Assembly (NCBI RefSeq): GCF_900111905.1
Contig: NZ_FOKM01000007.1
Coordinates: 124,001 to 188,000 of the forward strand
Origin: Rhizobium sp. NFR07
Lineage (GTDB): Bacteria; Pseudomonadota; Alphaproteobacteria; Rhizobiales; Rhizobiaceae
Reading direction: 5' to 3'
DNA: 64,000 nucleotides
Part shown: piece after piece, positions 1-9,305 of the stretch
Layout: each line of letters starts with the position of its first letter
Position numbering within the stretch: the first letter of the stretch is position 1
Notes under the pieces: model-generated
Told to the model about the DNA's origin: nothing
Database searches by the model: none
What the model saw: only the letters and a program-made list of their open reading frames with translations
Translations under genes and position numbers: made by a program

Positions 1-702
1 GCGCATCAGCCCGCCGAGGAGGTAGGTCGTAGCGGTCAGGACGGCGACCGTCGAATAGGCCACATAGGGCGCCTGCCCCGTGACGAAATCGAAAGCCAGC
101 GCCGGCGCGTCGGCGAAATAGAAGATCCAGGCACCGCCGGTCGCTATGGCAATGGCGATCCAGGTCGTGTGCTTGGCCGTCCGCTTTATCACCTTGTCGG
201 CAGTCCACGGTCCGGCATCGAGCTTCATCCGCGCATTGCGGTCGCCTTCTATGAAGCGCTCGACCGCCAGGAAAAGATCGACCCAGACCGTCTGGGGACA
301 GGCATATCCGCACCAGGCACGGCCAACCGCCGAGGTCAGCAGGAACAGGCCGAAGCCTGCCATGACCAGAAGCCCGGCGACGAAGAAGAATTCCTGCGGC
401 CAGATCTCGATGAAGAAGAAATAGAAGCGTCGGCTGGCGAGATCGATCAACACCGCCTGGTCAGGCGCATAGGGCCCGCGATCCCAACGTATCCATGGCG
501 TCAGGTAGTAGATTCCGAGCGTGACCAGCATGACCAGCCACTTGAGCCGCCGGAAGCGACCTTCGGCCCGCTTGGGGAAAATCTTCTTTCGCTTTTCGTA
601 GAGCGGTTCGCGGCCTTGTCCGGGTGGGTGAGCCGATTTGACCTCGATGCGTTCGACAGATGCGTCGGTCGGGCCGACACCGGGAGCGGAGTAAAGATTC
701 AT
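1..702 (-). CDS. ccoG: Cytochrome c oxidase accessory protein CcoG (FixG), partial
   Basis: The N-terminal 234 residues are visible; the gene runs off the left edge of the window. FixG/RdxA/CcoG proteins are membrane-bound Fe-S proteins needed for copper reduction and assembly of the cbb3 oxidase. The sequence shows a basic cytoplasmic N-terminus, a membrane segment near residues 53-70, further ones near 105-125 and 175-195, and a CGYACPQTVW motif with Cys131 and Cys135, typical of the family. The ferredoxin cysteines would lie outside the window. The ATG at 702 sits just downstream (minus strand) of an FNR/FixK box at 754-767, consistent with microaerobic induction. It lies downstream of ccoNOQP, the usual fixNOQP-fixGHIS order. 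Confidence 0.93.
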   Translation of the reverse strand, partial: MNLYSAPGVGPTDASVERIEVKSAHPPGQGREPLYEKRKKIFPKRAEGRFRRLKWLVMLVTLGIYYLTPWIRWDRGPYAPDQAVLIDLASRRFYFFFIEIWPQEFFFVAGLLVMAGFGLFLLTSAVGRAWCGYACPQTVWVDLFLAVERFIEGDRNARMKLDAGPWTADKVIKRTAKHTTWIAIAIATGGAWIFYFADAPALAFDFVTGQAPYVAYSTVAVLTATTYLLGGLMR

Positions 703-753
703 GGGAACCTTCCTTTGTTCCCTGCCTTCTCCCACCGCGCGCGCCGCGCTTCC

Positions 754-767
754 TTGACTTAAGTCAA
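754..767. promoter_or_regulatory. FNR/FixK box between ccoG and SRPBCC gene
   Basis: Perfect palindrome TTGACTTAAGTCAA, matching the TTGA-N6-TCAA anaerobox bound by FnrN/FixK proteins. Its centre at 760.5 would place class II start sites about 17 nt before ccoG on the minus strand and about 27 nt before the SRPBCC gene on the plus strand, so it may serve both. Confidence 0.85.
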
Positions 768-828
768 GCTGCGACATCTGGTGCATTGGCCCGAACAAAT
801 CCGGCCAAACTCAGAGGGAGGAGAAATC

Positions 829-1233
829 TTGAGCACGATGTTCGCAAGAATCGTTCATGCCACGATCGAGAAGCCATGGCGGGAGGTCTATGCCTTTGCG
901 TCGCGGCCGGAGAACATGCCGAAATGGGCAGCCGGATTGGCTTCGGGCTTGATCCGTGAAGGTGACGACTGGATCGGCGACGGCGGCCCGATCGGCAAGA
1001 TCCGCGTCCGCTTCGCGCCACAGAATGACTTCGGCGTTATTGACCACACGGTGACATTGGAGAACGGCGCGCGTTTTGAAAATGCCCTGAGGGTCGTGCC
1101 GAATGGCGATGGCGCGGAGGTGATGTTTACGCTGCTAAGGGCAGCGGACATGGACGATGAGGCCTTCGAGAAGGACGCTGCAGCGATCGCAAAGGACCTG
1201 AGAACGCTCAAGGGCCTGCTGGAAGATCGATGA
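829..1233 (+). CDS. SRPBCC (START-like) family protein
   Basis: A 134-residue protein resembling the SRPBCC/polyketide cyclase fold: N-terminal ARIVHATIEKPWREVYAF strand-helix, a central run of alternating strands (GKIRVRFAP, FGVIDHTVTLENG) and a long C-terminal helix ending KGLLEDR. Members bind hydrophobic ligands; the ligand here is unknown. The open frame extends upstream to a GTG at 781, but GGGAGGAG at 816-823 fits the TTG at 829 (an ATG follows at 838), so I place the start there. It is divergent from ccoG across a shared FNR box, which suggests expression under low oxygen. I find no motif that defines a catalytic function. Confidence 0.7.
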   Translation: MSTMFARIVHATIEKPWREVYAFASRPENMPKWAAGLASGLIREGDDWIGDGGPIGKIRVRFAPQNDFGVIDHTVTLENGARFENALRVVPNGDGAEVMFTLLRAADMDDEAFEKDAAAIAKDLRTLKGLLEDR

Positions 1234-1330
1234 TCCCAAGCTTTTCGCAGTCCTGACGGGAAACGAAAACGGCCAGACCCGAAGGCCTGGTCGCGCATTT
1301 CAAATATGCTCTCAACTCAAATATTGAGTT

Positions 1331-2194
1331 TTATTCCCCGCCGCCCAACGAGTGGACATAGACGGCAAGCTGCTTGACGGTGACGTCGCCAAGACGCGCG
1401 GTCCAGGCGGGCATCACGCCGTGCTTGGGGCCTCGCACCTGAGCGGCGATCTCATCCTCGCCGTGCACCTTCAGCCAGATGGCGTCGGCGAGGTTTGGAG
1501 CACCCATGTCGCGATTGCCCTCAGCATTGTCGCCGTGGCAAGAGGCGCAGTTGTCGGCGAAGAGCTGCTTGCCCGGTTCGACCATCGAGGCGTCGCGCGG
1601 CGTTCCCGTCAGGCTGACCACATAGGCGGAAACCTGGCGGATCTCGTCGGGCTGCAGGATGTCCGCAAAGGCAGGCATTTCCGACACGCGGGTCTCGGGG
1701 TCAACGCTGTCGCGGATACCGTGCGATACCGACTGGTAGATCGCGTCGGCACTGCCGCCCCAGAGCCAGTCGTCGTCGTTGAGGTTGGGATAGCCCTGTC
1801 CGCCCGCGGCACCCGTGCCGTGACACGGCGTGCAGTTGACGCGGAACGCTGCCGCACCGCCGGCCGTCGCGAACTGGTTGAGCTCCGGATTGGCGATGAT
1901 CTCTTCCGGAGTGGCTGCCGCGATCTGCTCGAGCATGGCGCCCTGGGCGGTCTTGGCCACCTCGACTTCGGCCGCAAACTCGGCGCGGCTGGAATAACCG
2001 AGCACGCCCTTGGTCGCGTCGTTGAGCATCGGCCATGCCGGATAGAAGACCGTATAGCCGAGTGCCCAGACGATACAGGCGTAGAATGTCCACAGCCACC
2101 AGCGCGGCAGCGGATTGTTCAGCTCGCGGATGCCGTCCCATTCGTGGCCAGTCGTCTCGACGCCGCTGATGTCATCGATATGTTTGTCAGCCAT
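1331..2194 (-). CDS. ccoP: cbb3-type cytochrome c oxidase subunit III CcoP (FixP)
   Basis: A 287-residue membrane-anchored dihaem cytochrome c that passes electrons to the CcoO/CcoN core. There is one transmembrane segment near residues 31-52 and then two periplasmic c-type haem motifs, CTPCH at 121-125 and CASCH at 216-220; methionines in GVMPAW and EMPAFA are candidate axial ligands. Length and domain order match FixP. The start lies one base after the ccoQ stop (TGA-A-ATG), so the genes are translationally close. It is the fourth gene of ccoN-O-Q-P under the FNR box at 4842-4855. Confidence 0.97.
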   Translation of the reverse strand: MADKHIDDISGVETTGHEWDGIRELNNPLPRWWLWTFYACIVWALGYTVFYPAWPMLNDATKGVLGYSSRAEFAAEVEVAKTAQGAMLEQIAAATPEEIIANPELNQFATAGGAAAFRVNCTPCHGTGAAGGQGYPNLNDDDWLWGGSADAIYQSVSHGIRDSVDPETRVSEMPAFADILQPDEIRQVSAYVVSLTGTPRDASMVEPGKQLFADNCASCHGDNAEGNRDMGAPNLADAIWLKVHGEDEIAAQVRGPKHGVMPAWTARLGDVTVKQLAVYVHSLGGGE

Positions 2195-2195
2195 T

Positions 2196-2348
2196 TCAGT
2201 CTTCCTTCAGAGGAATTTGCGCGGCCCGGTCGGCCGATACCTTGCCGCCGGGGCGAAGGGTGAAGAACAGAACGCCGAGGAAAAACAGGCTCATCGCGAG
2301 AAGGCCCCAGCTGTCGGCGAAGTGGCGCATTGCCGTATAGGCTTCCAT
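2196..2348 (-). CDS. ccoQ: cbb3-type oxidase subunit IV CcoQ (FixQ)
   Basis: A 50-residue small membrane protein beginning MEAYTAMRHFADSWGL, with one transmembrane helix (about residues 14-31) and a charged tail ending PLKED. This matches CcoQ/FixQ, which stabilises CcoP in the cbb3 complex. It sits 11 bases after ccoO and one base before ccoP. A GAGG-type Shine-Dalgarno lies just upstream on the minus strand. Confidence 0.93.
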   Translation of the reverse strand: MEAYTAMRHFADSWGLLAMSLFFLGVLFFTLRPGGKVSADRAAQIPLKED

Positions 2349-2359
2349 CGTCGGCCTCC

Positions 2360-3091
2360 TCAGCGATAACCGGTTGCGTCGTCATAGGTGGAGAAATCGA
2401 CAAGCGTGCCGAGCATCTGGAGATAGGCGACGAGCGCATCCATCTCTGTCAGCGTCTTCGGATCGCCGTCGAAATCGCCGACCTTGGCCTTCGGATAGCG
2501 CTCCAGCAGAGCGCTGGTATCGGCATTCGGATCAGCCTGGGCCTTGAGGTCGGCATTCGCCTGTTCGACCATGTCGTCGTTATAGGGAACGCCGACTGCG
2601 CGGTTGGCCTTCAGTTCCATCGATGCGTCGGTGATCTCAAGTGGAGTATGCTTGAGGAAGGCATAGCTCGGCATCACCGATTCCGGCACGACGTCACGTG
2701 GGTCGGTCAGGTGCTGGACGTGCCATTCGTTGGAATAGCGGTCGCCGACGCGGGCAAGGTCAGGCCCCGTCCGCTTCGAGCCCCATTGGAACGGATGGTC
2801 GTACATCGATTCCGCGGCAAGGCTGTAATGGCCGTAGCGTTCGACCTCGTCGCGGAACGGACGGATCATCTGGCTGTGGCAGGTATAGCAGCCTTCGCGG
2901 ATATAGATGTTGCGGCCGGCAAGCTCCAGCGGCGTGTAGGGCCGCATCCCCTCCACCGTCTCGATCGTGTTCTCGAGATAGAAGAGCGGCGCGATCTCCA
3001 CGATGCCCCCGATGGAGACGACGAGCAGCGAACCGGCCAGGAGGAGCGTGGCATTGCGCTCGATGAAGTGATGTTTGTCGAGAAGAGACAT
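2360..3091 (-). CDS. ccoO: cbb3-type cytochrome c oxidase subunit II CcoO (FixO)
   Basis: A 243-residue monohaem cytochrome c subunit. A single N-terminal membrane anchor spans about residues 16-38, followed by the characteristic [20 protein letters not shown] block with the haem motif at 68-72, then HSQMIRP and SEWHVQH-like family motifs. It relays electrons between CcoP and CcoN. It follows ccoN by 11 bases in the same operon. Confidence 0.97.
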   Translation of the reverse strand: MSLLDKHHFIERNATLLLAGSLLVVSIGGIVEIAPLFYLENTIETVEGMRPYTPLELAGRNIYIREGCYTCHSQMIRPFRDEVERYGHYSLAAESMYDHPFQWGSKRTGPDLARVGDRYSNEWHVQHLTDPRDVVPESVMPSYAFLKHTPLEITDASMELKANRAVGVPYNDDMVEQANADLKAQADPNADTSALLERYPKAKVGDFDGDPKTLTEMDALVAYLQMLGTLVDFSTYDDATGYR

Positions 3092-3102
3092 GGCGCGGCT
3101 CC

Positions 3103-4725
3103 TTATTCGGCCGGCTGCAGGGCGGCGGGCGCGACACCGGGGGTGCGTTCCTGCCGCTCATGGCCGAGAATGGTCATGGTGATGTTGAAAGCCATGATCA
3201 GACCGCCTGCGAGATACATGGCGCCACCGACGGCACGCAGCAGGTAGTACGGGAACATGGCCGCGACCGTTTCCGCGAACGAGTAGACGAGAAAACCCTG
3301 GTCGTCGTATTCGCGCCACATCAGGCCCTGCTGGACGCCGGCGACCCACATGACGGCCGCGTAGACGACGATGCCGAGCGTGGCGAGCCAGAAGTGCCAG
3401 TTGACCATGGCAAGGCTGTAGAGCCGGTTGCGGTGCCACAGTTTCGGGACGAGGAAATAGATCGCGCCGAAGGAGATCATGCCGACCCAGCCGAGCGCGC
3501 CCGAATGCACATGGCCGATCGTCCAGTCCGTATAATGGCTGAGCGAGTTGACGGCCTTGATCGACATCATTGGACCTTCAAAGGTCGACATGCCGTAGAA
3601 GGCGATGGCGATGACCATCATGCGGATGATCGGATCGGTGCGGATCTTGTCCCAGGCGCCCGACAGCGTCATCAGGCCGTTGATCATGCCGCCCCACGAG
3701 GGCATCCAGAGCATGATCGAGAACACCATGCCGAGCGTCTGCGCCCAGTCGGGCAGCGCCGTGTAATGCAGGTGGTGCGGGCCGGCCCAGATATACATGA
3801 AGATCAGCGCCCAGAAGTGGATGATCGACAGCCGGTAGGAATAGACCGGACGGCCCGCCTGCTTGGGCACGAAATAATACATCATGCCGAGAAAGCCTGC
3901 CGTCAGGAAGAAGCCGACCGCGTTATGGCCGTACCACCACTGGGTCAAAGCGTCCTGCACGCCAGCGAAGGCCGAATAGCTCTTCACGCCGAGAAAGGAG
4001 ACCGGCATCGCCAGGTTATTCACGATATGCAGCATGGCGATGGTGACGATGAAGGCCAGATAGAACCAGTTCGCCACATAGATATGCGGCTCCTTGCGCA
4101 TCAGGATCGTGCCGAGGAAGACCACCAGATAGGCGACCCAGACGATGGTCAGCCAGATGTCGACATACCATTCGGGCTCGGCATATTCCTTGCCCTGGGT
4201 GATGCCGAGCAGGTAGCCGGTTGCCGCCATCACGATGAACAGCTGGTAGCCCCAGAAGACGAACCAGGCGAGATTGCCGCCGAAAAGACGCGCCCGCGAG
4301 GTGCGCTGAACGACGTACAAGGAGGTACAGATCAGCGCGTTGCCGCCGAAAGCGAAAACGACAGCCGAGGTATGCAGCGGCCGCGTCCGGCCGAAATTGA
4401 ACCAGGGCTCGATATTGAGGTCGGGAAAGGCCAGCTGCAGCGCCACCACGACGCCGACCAGAAAGCCGACGACGCCCCAGAACACCGTGGCGATCGTGCC
4501 GTATTTCACGACCTCGTCGAAATATTCCGATTTCACGGGTGTCGTGCGCGGCGCGCCAGCCGGCGCAAAGGATACGCGGCGCAGCATGACGATGCTGCTG
4601 ATACCAAGCGTGAAGAACAGCACCCACATATGGGCTGCAAATAATGAGTCATGCGCGTAGGCCGCGCCAAGCAGCGCCAGGAATGTCCCGACCACTAGCG
4701 CTGCGGTTTCCAAAGGGTAGTTCAT
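3103..4725 (-). CDS. ccoN: cbb3-type cytochrome c oxidase subunit I CcoN (FixN)
   Basis: A 540-residue polytopic haem-copper oxidase catalytic subunit with about 12-14 membrane helices. Histidine motifs expected for low-spin haem b and the b3-CuB site are visible: [28 protein letters not shown] and [11 protein letters not shown]. The open frame reaches 4776, but the ATG at 4725 ([11 protein letters not shown]) follows a G-rich ribosome site and fits family length. It is the first gene of ccoNOQP and carries an FNR/FixK box 117 bases upstream, giving microaerobic expression of this high-affinity oxidase. Confidence 0.97.
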   Translation of the reverse strand: MNYPLETAALVVGTFLALLGAAYAHDSLFAAHMWVLFFTLGISSIVMLRRVSFAPAGAPRTTPVKSEYFDEVVKYGTIATVFWGVVGFLVGVVVALQLAFPDLNIEPWFNFGRTRPLHTSAVVFAFGGNALICTSLYVVQRTSRARLFGGNLAWFVFWGYQLFIVMAATGYLLGITQGKEYAEPEWYVDIWLTIVWVAYLVVFLGTILMRKEPHIYVANWFYLAFIVTIAMLHIVNNLAMPVSFLGVKSYSAFAGVQDALTQWWYGHNAVGFFLTAGFLGMMYYFVPKQAGRPVYSYRLSIIHFWALIFMYIWAGPHHLHYTALPDWAQTLGMVFSIMLWMPSWGGMINGLMTLSGAWDKIRTDPIIRMMVIAIAFYGMSTFEGPMMSIKAVNSLSHYTDWTIGHVHSGALGWVGMISFGAIYFLVPKLWHRNRLYSLAMVNWHFWLATLGIVVYAAVMWVAGVQQGLMWREYDDQGFLVYSFAETVAAMFPYYLLRAVGGAMYLAGGLIMAFNITMTILGHERQERTPGVAPAALQPAE

Positions 4726-4841
4726 TGTTGGTTTCCCCCAACGACGTGTTTGCACGCCGCGATGGTGTCCGAACAACGAATCCCCTGCCCTCGCACCGCC
4801 GCGATCAACCGGAGAAATGGCAGCAGCGGGCGATGATCGCC

Positions 4842-4855
4842 TTGACTTGAATCAA
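4842..4855. promoter_or_regulatory. FNR/FixK box upstream of ccoN
   Basis: TTGACTTGAATCAA fits TTGA-N6-TCAA. Centred at 4848.5, it would set a class II start near 4807 and an 82-nt leader before ccoN on the minus strand. Confidence 0.85.
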
Positions 4856-4999
4856 GAGTGATCCGGCACCGTAATGAGAACGGCAGGCCGCCTGGCGCTT
4901 TGCGGAAATTTGGGGAACCGACACGCCCGAACGGGCGGCAGACACGGGTCCTAGCGTCGGGACCCGGCGTCATCGGCTGGTGGTTTCGGCTGAACTATA

Positions 5000-5716
5000 T
5001 CAGGCTGCTGGACGCCGCCTGCGGTCGGAGGTTTCCTGCATCACCACCAAGGCCCCGATCAGCGTCGACGAACGGGTGATCGGCGACATGCGGCAGTGGA
5101 CGACAACTGTTTGCCCCTCGACCTTGTCCGCATAGGTCAGCGTCAAACTGTCCCCTTCGAAGCAGCGGTCAAGGCTCGGCTGGAGGTCATGACGGAAATG
5201 GTGCAGGCCGACAAACTCGGCGAAATGGCGCCCGATCAGCTCCTCCCGGGGCATTTCCATCCGCCGTGCATTGGTCTCGTTCGAATAGAAGATCCGGTAT
5301 CCCGGTGCGACGACCACGACGCGTTCCGGCAGTTTGTTGAGAAGCGAATCGTCCAGCGAGCCATCGACGATCGCCTGGGCTACATCCGGCGGTCCAGGCG
5401 TGTCGTCGACTGCGCTCTCGGACGGGGACGACAGGCTCTGGTCGGTCACCAGATAACGTTCCACCAGCATTTGCAGCAGGTGCGCATTGCGGCGGACGCA
5501 ACCGCGGTCGTCGGCTTCCTCGTTCAGAAGATCGAGCGCAAAGCGGAATTGAATGCGGATTGTTGCCTGGTCCTGCAGTCCCTGGCCGCTGAGGATCGCC
5601 TTGATGAGAGGATCGAGCTCGCGATCGAGCCGCTCCACGGCCTCATCATCCTCCCGTTCGACCGCCTGGCGCAGATCGCCATACTTGGCCCAGAACAGAT
5701 CAACCAATGCTTTCAC
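5000..5716 (-). CDS. PAS domain-containing protein
   Basis: A 238-residue protein that starts at GTG 5716 after GAGGGGT. Residues 1-90 form an acidic helical region (MKALVDLFWAKYGDLRQAVEREDDE...), and residues about 125-228 form a PAS fold (RVVVVAPGYRIFYSNETNARRMEMPREELIGRHFAEFVG...). No kinase, GGDEF or DNA-binding output domain follows, so it may act by protein-protein contact. It lies directly downstream of lpxXL on the same strand and before the ccoN promoter. The signal it senses cannot be told from the sequence. Confidence 0.75.
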   Translation of the reverse strand: MKALVDLFWAKYGDLRQAVEREDDEAVERLDRELDPLIKAILSGQGLQDQATIRIQFRFALDLLNEEADDRGCVRRNAHLLQMLVERYLVTDQSLSSPSESAVDDTPGPPDVAQAIVDGSLDDSLLNKLPERVVVVAPGYRIFYSNETNARRMEMPREELIGRHFAEFVGLHHFRHDLQPSLDRCFEGDSLTLTYADKVEGQTVVVHCRMSPITRSSTLIGALVVMQETSDRRRRPAA

Positions 5717-5873
5717 AACTGACCCCTCTCCGAAGATGCGAGAAGCGGCGCCTTCCCATTGAAGGCTATACTGATCCTATCAAACACGATTCTGACTAAA
5801 CAATTTATCAAGCTGCGACGCAAATATTTGCCTAATCTACCATAGCGGGAGTGCACAAGGCAAAGATGGGCAC

Positions 5874-6809
5874 TCAGCGTTCGACATGTTTCTTGATGTG
5901 CCAACGGTCGTGATACCAGAGCCATTGTTCCGGATATTCCCGAACCCAGCTCTCGACCTTGTCGTTGAGAACCTGCGACGTCCCCTGGACGTCCAGATTG
6001 CCCTTGGCGTCGCGGGGCAATTCTATCCTTGGCTCGATTTCGAGCCGATACCGGTTGTCCGGCAGCCGGATGCAGCGCGCCGGATAGACGTCGGCATCGA
6101 ACTGGCGGACGAGTTTCGCAAGCAGCGGATTGGTCTTGACCGGCCGACCGAAGAAAAGTGTCGAGAGACCCTTGCGGAATTTCTGGTCCACCAGCACGCC
6201 GACCCCGCCTCCGGCTTCAAGCCTGCGCGCCAGCGCGAAGGACGAACCGGCATGCGAGGGAACGAGCTGTCCCATGCGAGAGGAGCGGAAGGAGAAGACC
6301 TTCTCGGCGATATAGGGATTGTTCGGCGGCCGGAAGAGCACCATGACCTCCAGACCAAACGCCTTGCCTGCCACGGGAAGAAGTTCGAAATTGCCGGTAT
6401 GGGCAGTAAAGACGATGAACGGCCGCGGATTGTCGCGCAGGTCGAGGAAGATCGGGATGCCCGACACCTCCACCCTGCCCGGATTCTCCTGTTCGGGATC
6501 GAAATCGAACAGCCGGTCGAGGAAGACATATTCTGCCGCAAGTCGCCCCATATGTCCCCAGCTGGCGACGGCAATCTCTTCAAGCTCCGTCTCAGCTTTT
6601 TCCGGGAAGGCATTGCGCAGATTGGTCATCATCAGCTTGTGGCGCCAGAGCTTCGGCCCGAGGTAACGGGCGAAGCGATCGGCATAGCGGATGGCCGGAT
6701 CGGCCGGCAGGATCTTCAGGGAATTCAGGAGACCGAAGGTCGCCTGTGCCACCAGCCATTGCTGGAAGTTCCTGAGCGCCAGAACGATCCGGGTGATGAA
6801 CATCTTCAC
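5874..6809 (-). CDS. lpxXL: Lipid A acyltransferase LpxXL (transfers 27-hydroxyoctacosanoate)
   Basis: A 311-residue LpxL/HtrB-family inner-membrane acyltransferase. It shows an N-terminal hydrophobic helix, the catalytic HX4E motif in TAHTGNFELLP, and the family block VLVDQKFRKGLSTLFFGRPV. In rhizobia LpxXL moves the C28 hydroxy-acyl chain from AcpXL to lipid A. It is the last gene of the acpXL cluster and begins 5 bases after adh. I chose GTG 6809; ATG 6803 is the alternative. An open frame runs far upstream across adh, but that part is antisense-free overlap without family similarity. Confidence 0.93.
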   Translation of the reverse strand: MKMFITRIVLALRNFQQWLVAQATFGLLNSLKILPADPAIRYADRFARYLGPKLWRHKLMMTNLRNAFPEKAETELEEIAVASWGHMGRLAAEYVFLDRLFDFDPEQENPGRVEVSGIPIFLDLRDNPRPFIVFTAHTGNFELLPVAGKAFGLEVMVLFRPPNNPYIAEKVFSFRSSRMGQLVPSHAGSSFALARRLEAGGGVGVLVDQKFRKGLSTLFFGRPVKTNPLLAKLVRQFDADVYPARCIRLPDNRYRLEIEPRIELPRDAKGNLDVQGTSQVLNDKVESWVREYPEQWLWYHDRWHIKKHVER

Positions 6810-6814
6810 GTGTG

Positions 6815-7843
6815 TCAGTCCATCCGCAGGATGATCTTGCCAAAGATCTGACGGCCTTCCATGCGCTCCAGCGCCTTGTAGATCTCGTCGAAGGTCACTT
6901 CGGTGTCGATTACCGGATGGACAATGCCCTGCGCCATCTTCTGCATGGCATCGGCCATGTTCTCCATGCGGCAGCCGAAGGAGCCGAGCAGCTTCAGCTG
7001 CTGCTGGAACAGCATCATCAGGTTCATGTCGGTGGAAACGCCCGAGGTGGAGCCGCAGGTGACGAGACGGCCGCCGCGCTTCATGCAGAGCATCGAGCCT
7101 GCCCAGGTGTCCTTGCCGACATGCTCGAAGACGACGTCGACGCCCTTCTTCTTGGTCAGCTTGCGGACGACGCCCTCGAAGCGGTCCTTGCGGTAGTTGA
7201 TGACGTGGTCGGCGCCGAGCGCCTTGGCCTTTTCGATCTTGTCGTCTGAACCGACGGTGGTGATGACCGTGCAGCCCATCTTCTTGGCGAGCTGGATGGC
7301 CGCCGTACCGATGCCCGAACCGCCGGCATGGACGAGAATGGTTTCGCCTGGCTGCAGCTTGGCATTGTCGAACAGCATGTGTTCGACGGTACCGAAGGTG
7401 ACCGGCGCAAGCGCTGCACCGACGGCATCGACGCCCGGAGGTGCCGGAACCAGCAGGCGCGCCGGCAGGTTCGCCTTTTCCTGGGCGAAGCCGTCGAGGT
7501 GGAAGCCGTGAACGCCGGAGACGTTTTCGCAGAGATTGTCGCGCTTCTCGCGGCAGGGCTTGCAGAGGCCGCAAGTACGGGCGCCGTAGATGGAAACAAG
7601 CTGGCCGGGCAGTACGTTGGAAACGCCCGGACCGATCGCTTCGACGACACCGGATGCTTCAGCGCCGATCGTCAGCGGCATCTTGCGCTTGGCGAATGCC
7701 ATGCCGCGCCAGCCCCACACGTCGATATGGTTCAGCGCAACCGCCTTGACGCGCAAGGTCACCTCGCCCGGGCCAGGTGCTTCCGGTTCGGGAATGTCGA
7801 CGGCTTCGAGCTTGCGGTCATCGAGAAGTTGCAGCGCGCGCAT
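6815..7843 (-). CDS. Zinc-type medium-chain dehydrogenase of the acpXL cluster
   Basis: A 342-residue MDR-superfamily oxidoreductase. The structural zinc site is clear (CGLCKPCREKRDNLC, Cys91, 94, 97, 105), as is the NAD(P)H motif HAGGSGIGTAAIQLAK. The usual catalytic-zinc cysteine is replaced (VALNHIDVWGWRG), making it more like enoyl/quinone reductases than classical alcohol dehydrogenase. This 'adh' gene is conserved between fabF1 and lpxXL in rhizobia; reduction of the growing very-long-chain acyl-AcpXL or a step linked to the omega-1 hydroxyl are possible roles. ATG 7843 with GAAGGAAA upstream is preferred over the longer frame to 7891. Confidence 0.85.
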   Translation of the reverse strand: MRALQLLDDRKLEAVDIPEPEAPGPGEVTLRVKAVALNHIDVWGWRGMAFAKRKMPLTIGAEASGVVEAIGPGVSNVLPGQLVSIYGARTCGLCKPCREKRDNLCENVSGVHGFHLDGFAQEKANLPARLLVPAPPGVDAVGAALAPVTFGTVEHMLFDNAKLQPGETILVHAGGSGIGTAAIQLAKKMGCTVITTVGSDDKIEKAKALGADHVINYRKDRFEGVVRKLTKKKGVDVVFEHVGKDTWAGSMLCMKRGGRLVTCGSTSGVSTDMNLMMLFQQQLKLLGSFGCRMENMADAMQKMAQGIVHPVIDTEVTFDEIYKALERMEGRQIFGKIILRMD

Positions 7844-7899
7844 GGTTTCAGGTTTCCTTCCGGATTCATCGGGTCGGCGTGGCATCGTCACACGCCAAA

Positions 7900-7986
7900 G
7901 TCATGCCCGGATTTGTCCCGAGCAGCTGCCAACCTTCGGTTTTATTGTCGACGTCAATGGATCCCCGGGACAAGCCCGAGGATGAC
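7900..7986. repeat. Imperfect inverted intergenic repeat between fabF1 and adh
   Basis: Left arm 7900-7926 (GTCATGCCCGGATTTGTCCCG...) and right arm 7959-7986 are imperfect reverse complements; both carry a GTCAT end and a TTGTCCCG core. Arms are about 27 bp with a loop of about 32 bp. It resembles the dispersed palindromic intergenic elements of Rhizobiales genomes. It lies in the only sizeable gap inside the acpXL operon. Confidence 0.6.
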
Positions 7987-8007
7987 GCCTCATCTGTGGC
8001 GCTGGCC

Positions 8008-9294
8008 TTAGAGCGGTTCCCGCGTCATGACAAGGCTGGCGTTCTGGCCGCCGAAGCCGAAGGAGTTGGAAAGAACCGCCTTGGGCGAGCCGCTCCGCTT
8101 TACGTTCGGTACCACATCCAGCTCGATCGTCGGATCGGGGTTGGTGTAATTGATGGTCGGCGGCAGGGTCTCGGTCAGCATCGTCTGGATCGAGAATACC
8201 GCCTCGACAGCGCCCGCTGCGGTCAGCGTGTGGCCGATCATCGACTTGTTCGACGAGACCGGAATGCTCTTCAGGCTGTCGCCGAACACGGCCAGCATCG
8301 AGCCATATTCCATCTTGTCGTTTTCCGGCGTCGAGGTGCCATGGGCGTTGATGTAGCCGATACCGCCTTCATCCATGCCGGCGTCTTCGAGTGCCGCGCG
8401 AATGGTCGCGATCGCAGGGCCACCATCCGGTGACGAGCGCGTGCGGTGGAAGTGGTCGGCCTTCTCGCCGAGGCCCTTGATGATGCCGAGCACCTTGGCG
8501 CCGCGGGCAATCGCCGATTCCAGCGATTCCAGCACCAGCGTCGCGGCACCTTCGGCGATGACGAATCCGTCGCGATCCTTGCTGAACGGCTTGGAGGCCT
8601 TTTCCGGCGGATCGTTCTGGGTCGACAGAGCCGAGAGCAGCGAGAAGCGGATCAATGCCTCAGCACTGACCGAACCATCGGTCGCTGCAACCAGCGCCTT
8701 GTCGGTGCGGCCCTGTCGGATCGCTTCGACGCCGAGCTGGATGGCGGTGGCGCCAGATGCACAGGCAGTCGATAGCGTCACTGGCAATCCGCGTGTGCCA
8801 AAAGTGTCGGCGAGGCGTTCGGAGATCGAGCCGAACTGGACGGCTTCAAGGAAGGTGGGATCGGGTCGCTCGCGCATCGCAGTCAGGAAGCGATCGTAGG
8901 CGTCACCTTCCACCTTCGGCGGCGGCGCACGGTCGGCGAGCGCAAAACGGTCTTCCCATTCCGGCTCGACCGGAGGGGCCGCGAGAAACAGCGGACCTTC
9001 GAAATCGCCGGACAGACCGGCCTGCGCCAGTGCTTCCTTGGTCGTTTCGCGGGCAAAGGCGAAGGAGCGTTCGACCGCATTGTTTGCCGGAACGGCGATG
9101 AAATCGACGGTGCCGCTGATGCGGGTCGAGAGCTTGTCGGTCGGGAATCGGGTGATCTTGTGGATACCCGAGGTACCGGAGGTAAGCGCCGCCCAATTGT
9201 CGGTGAGGCCCTGCCCGAGAGACGTGATGACGCCCATGCCGGTCACGGCGACGAGCGGACGTCCAAGATGATCCTTGAAGCGGTTGTCACTCAT
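8008..9294 (-). CDS. fabF1: 3-oxoacyl-ACP synthase II (FabF1XL), very-long-chain acyl elongation
   Basis: A 428-residue KAS II protein with an intact active site: nucleophile Cys178 in STACASGA, His318 in NAHGTSTPEND, and His355 in SNKSMIGHT. The C-terminus NSFGFGGQNASLV is typical. In the acpXL cluster this enzyme is expected to condense malonyl units onto acyl-AcpXL to build the C28 chain. It follows fabF2 by 11 bases. Its partner FabF2 lacks the nucleophile, which suggests a heterodimer. Confidence 0.93.
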   Translation of the reverse strand: MSDNRFKDHLGRPLVAVTGMGVITSLGQGLTDNWAALTSGTSGIHKITRFPTDKLSTRISGTVDFIAVPANNAVERSFAFARETTKEALAQAGLSGDFEGPLFLAAPPVEPEWEDRFALADRAPPPKVEGDAYDRFLTAMRERPDPTFLEAVQFGSISERLADTFGTRGLPVTLSTACASGATAIQLGVEAIRQGRTDKALVAATDGSVSAEALIRFSLLSALSTQNDPPEKASKPFSKDRDGFVIAEGAATLVLESLESAIARGAKVLGIIKGLGEKADHFHRTRSSPDGGPAIATIRAALEDAGMDEGGIGYINAHGTSTPENDKMEYGSMLAVFGDSLKSIPVSSNKSMIGHTLTAAGAVEAVFSIQTMLTETLPPTINYTNPDPTIELDVVPNVKRSGSPKAVLSNSFGFGGQNASLVMTREPL

Positions 9295-9305
9295 GCTTCG
9301 CTCCT

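Noticed and set aside
3160..4644. A 494-codon open frame opposite ccoN
   Set aside because: It is antisense to a certain ccoN and rich in His/Arg/Asp as expected of a GC-rich shadow frame.
5874..7574. A 566-codon frame extending lpxXL far upstream
   Set aside because: The first half overlaps adh in another frame and is Arg-rich nonsense; family similarity begins only at about 6809.
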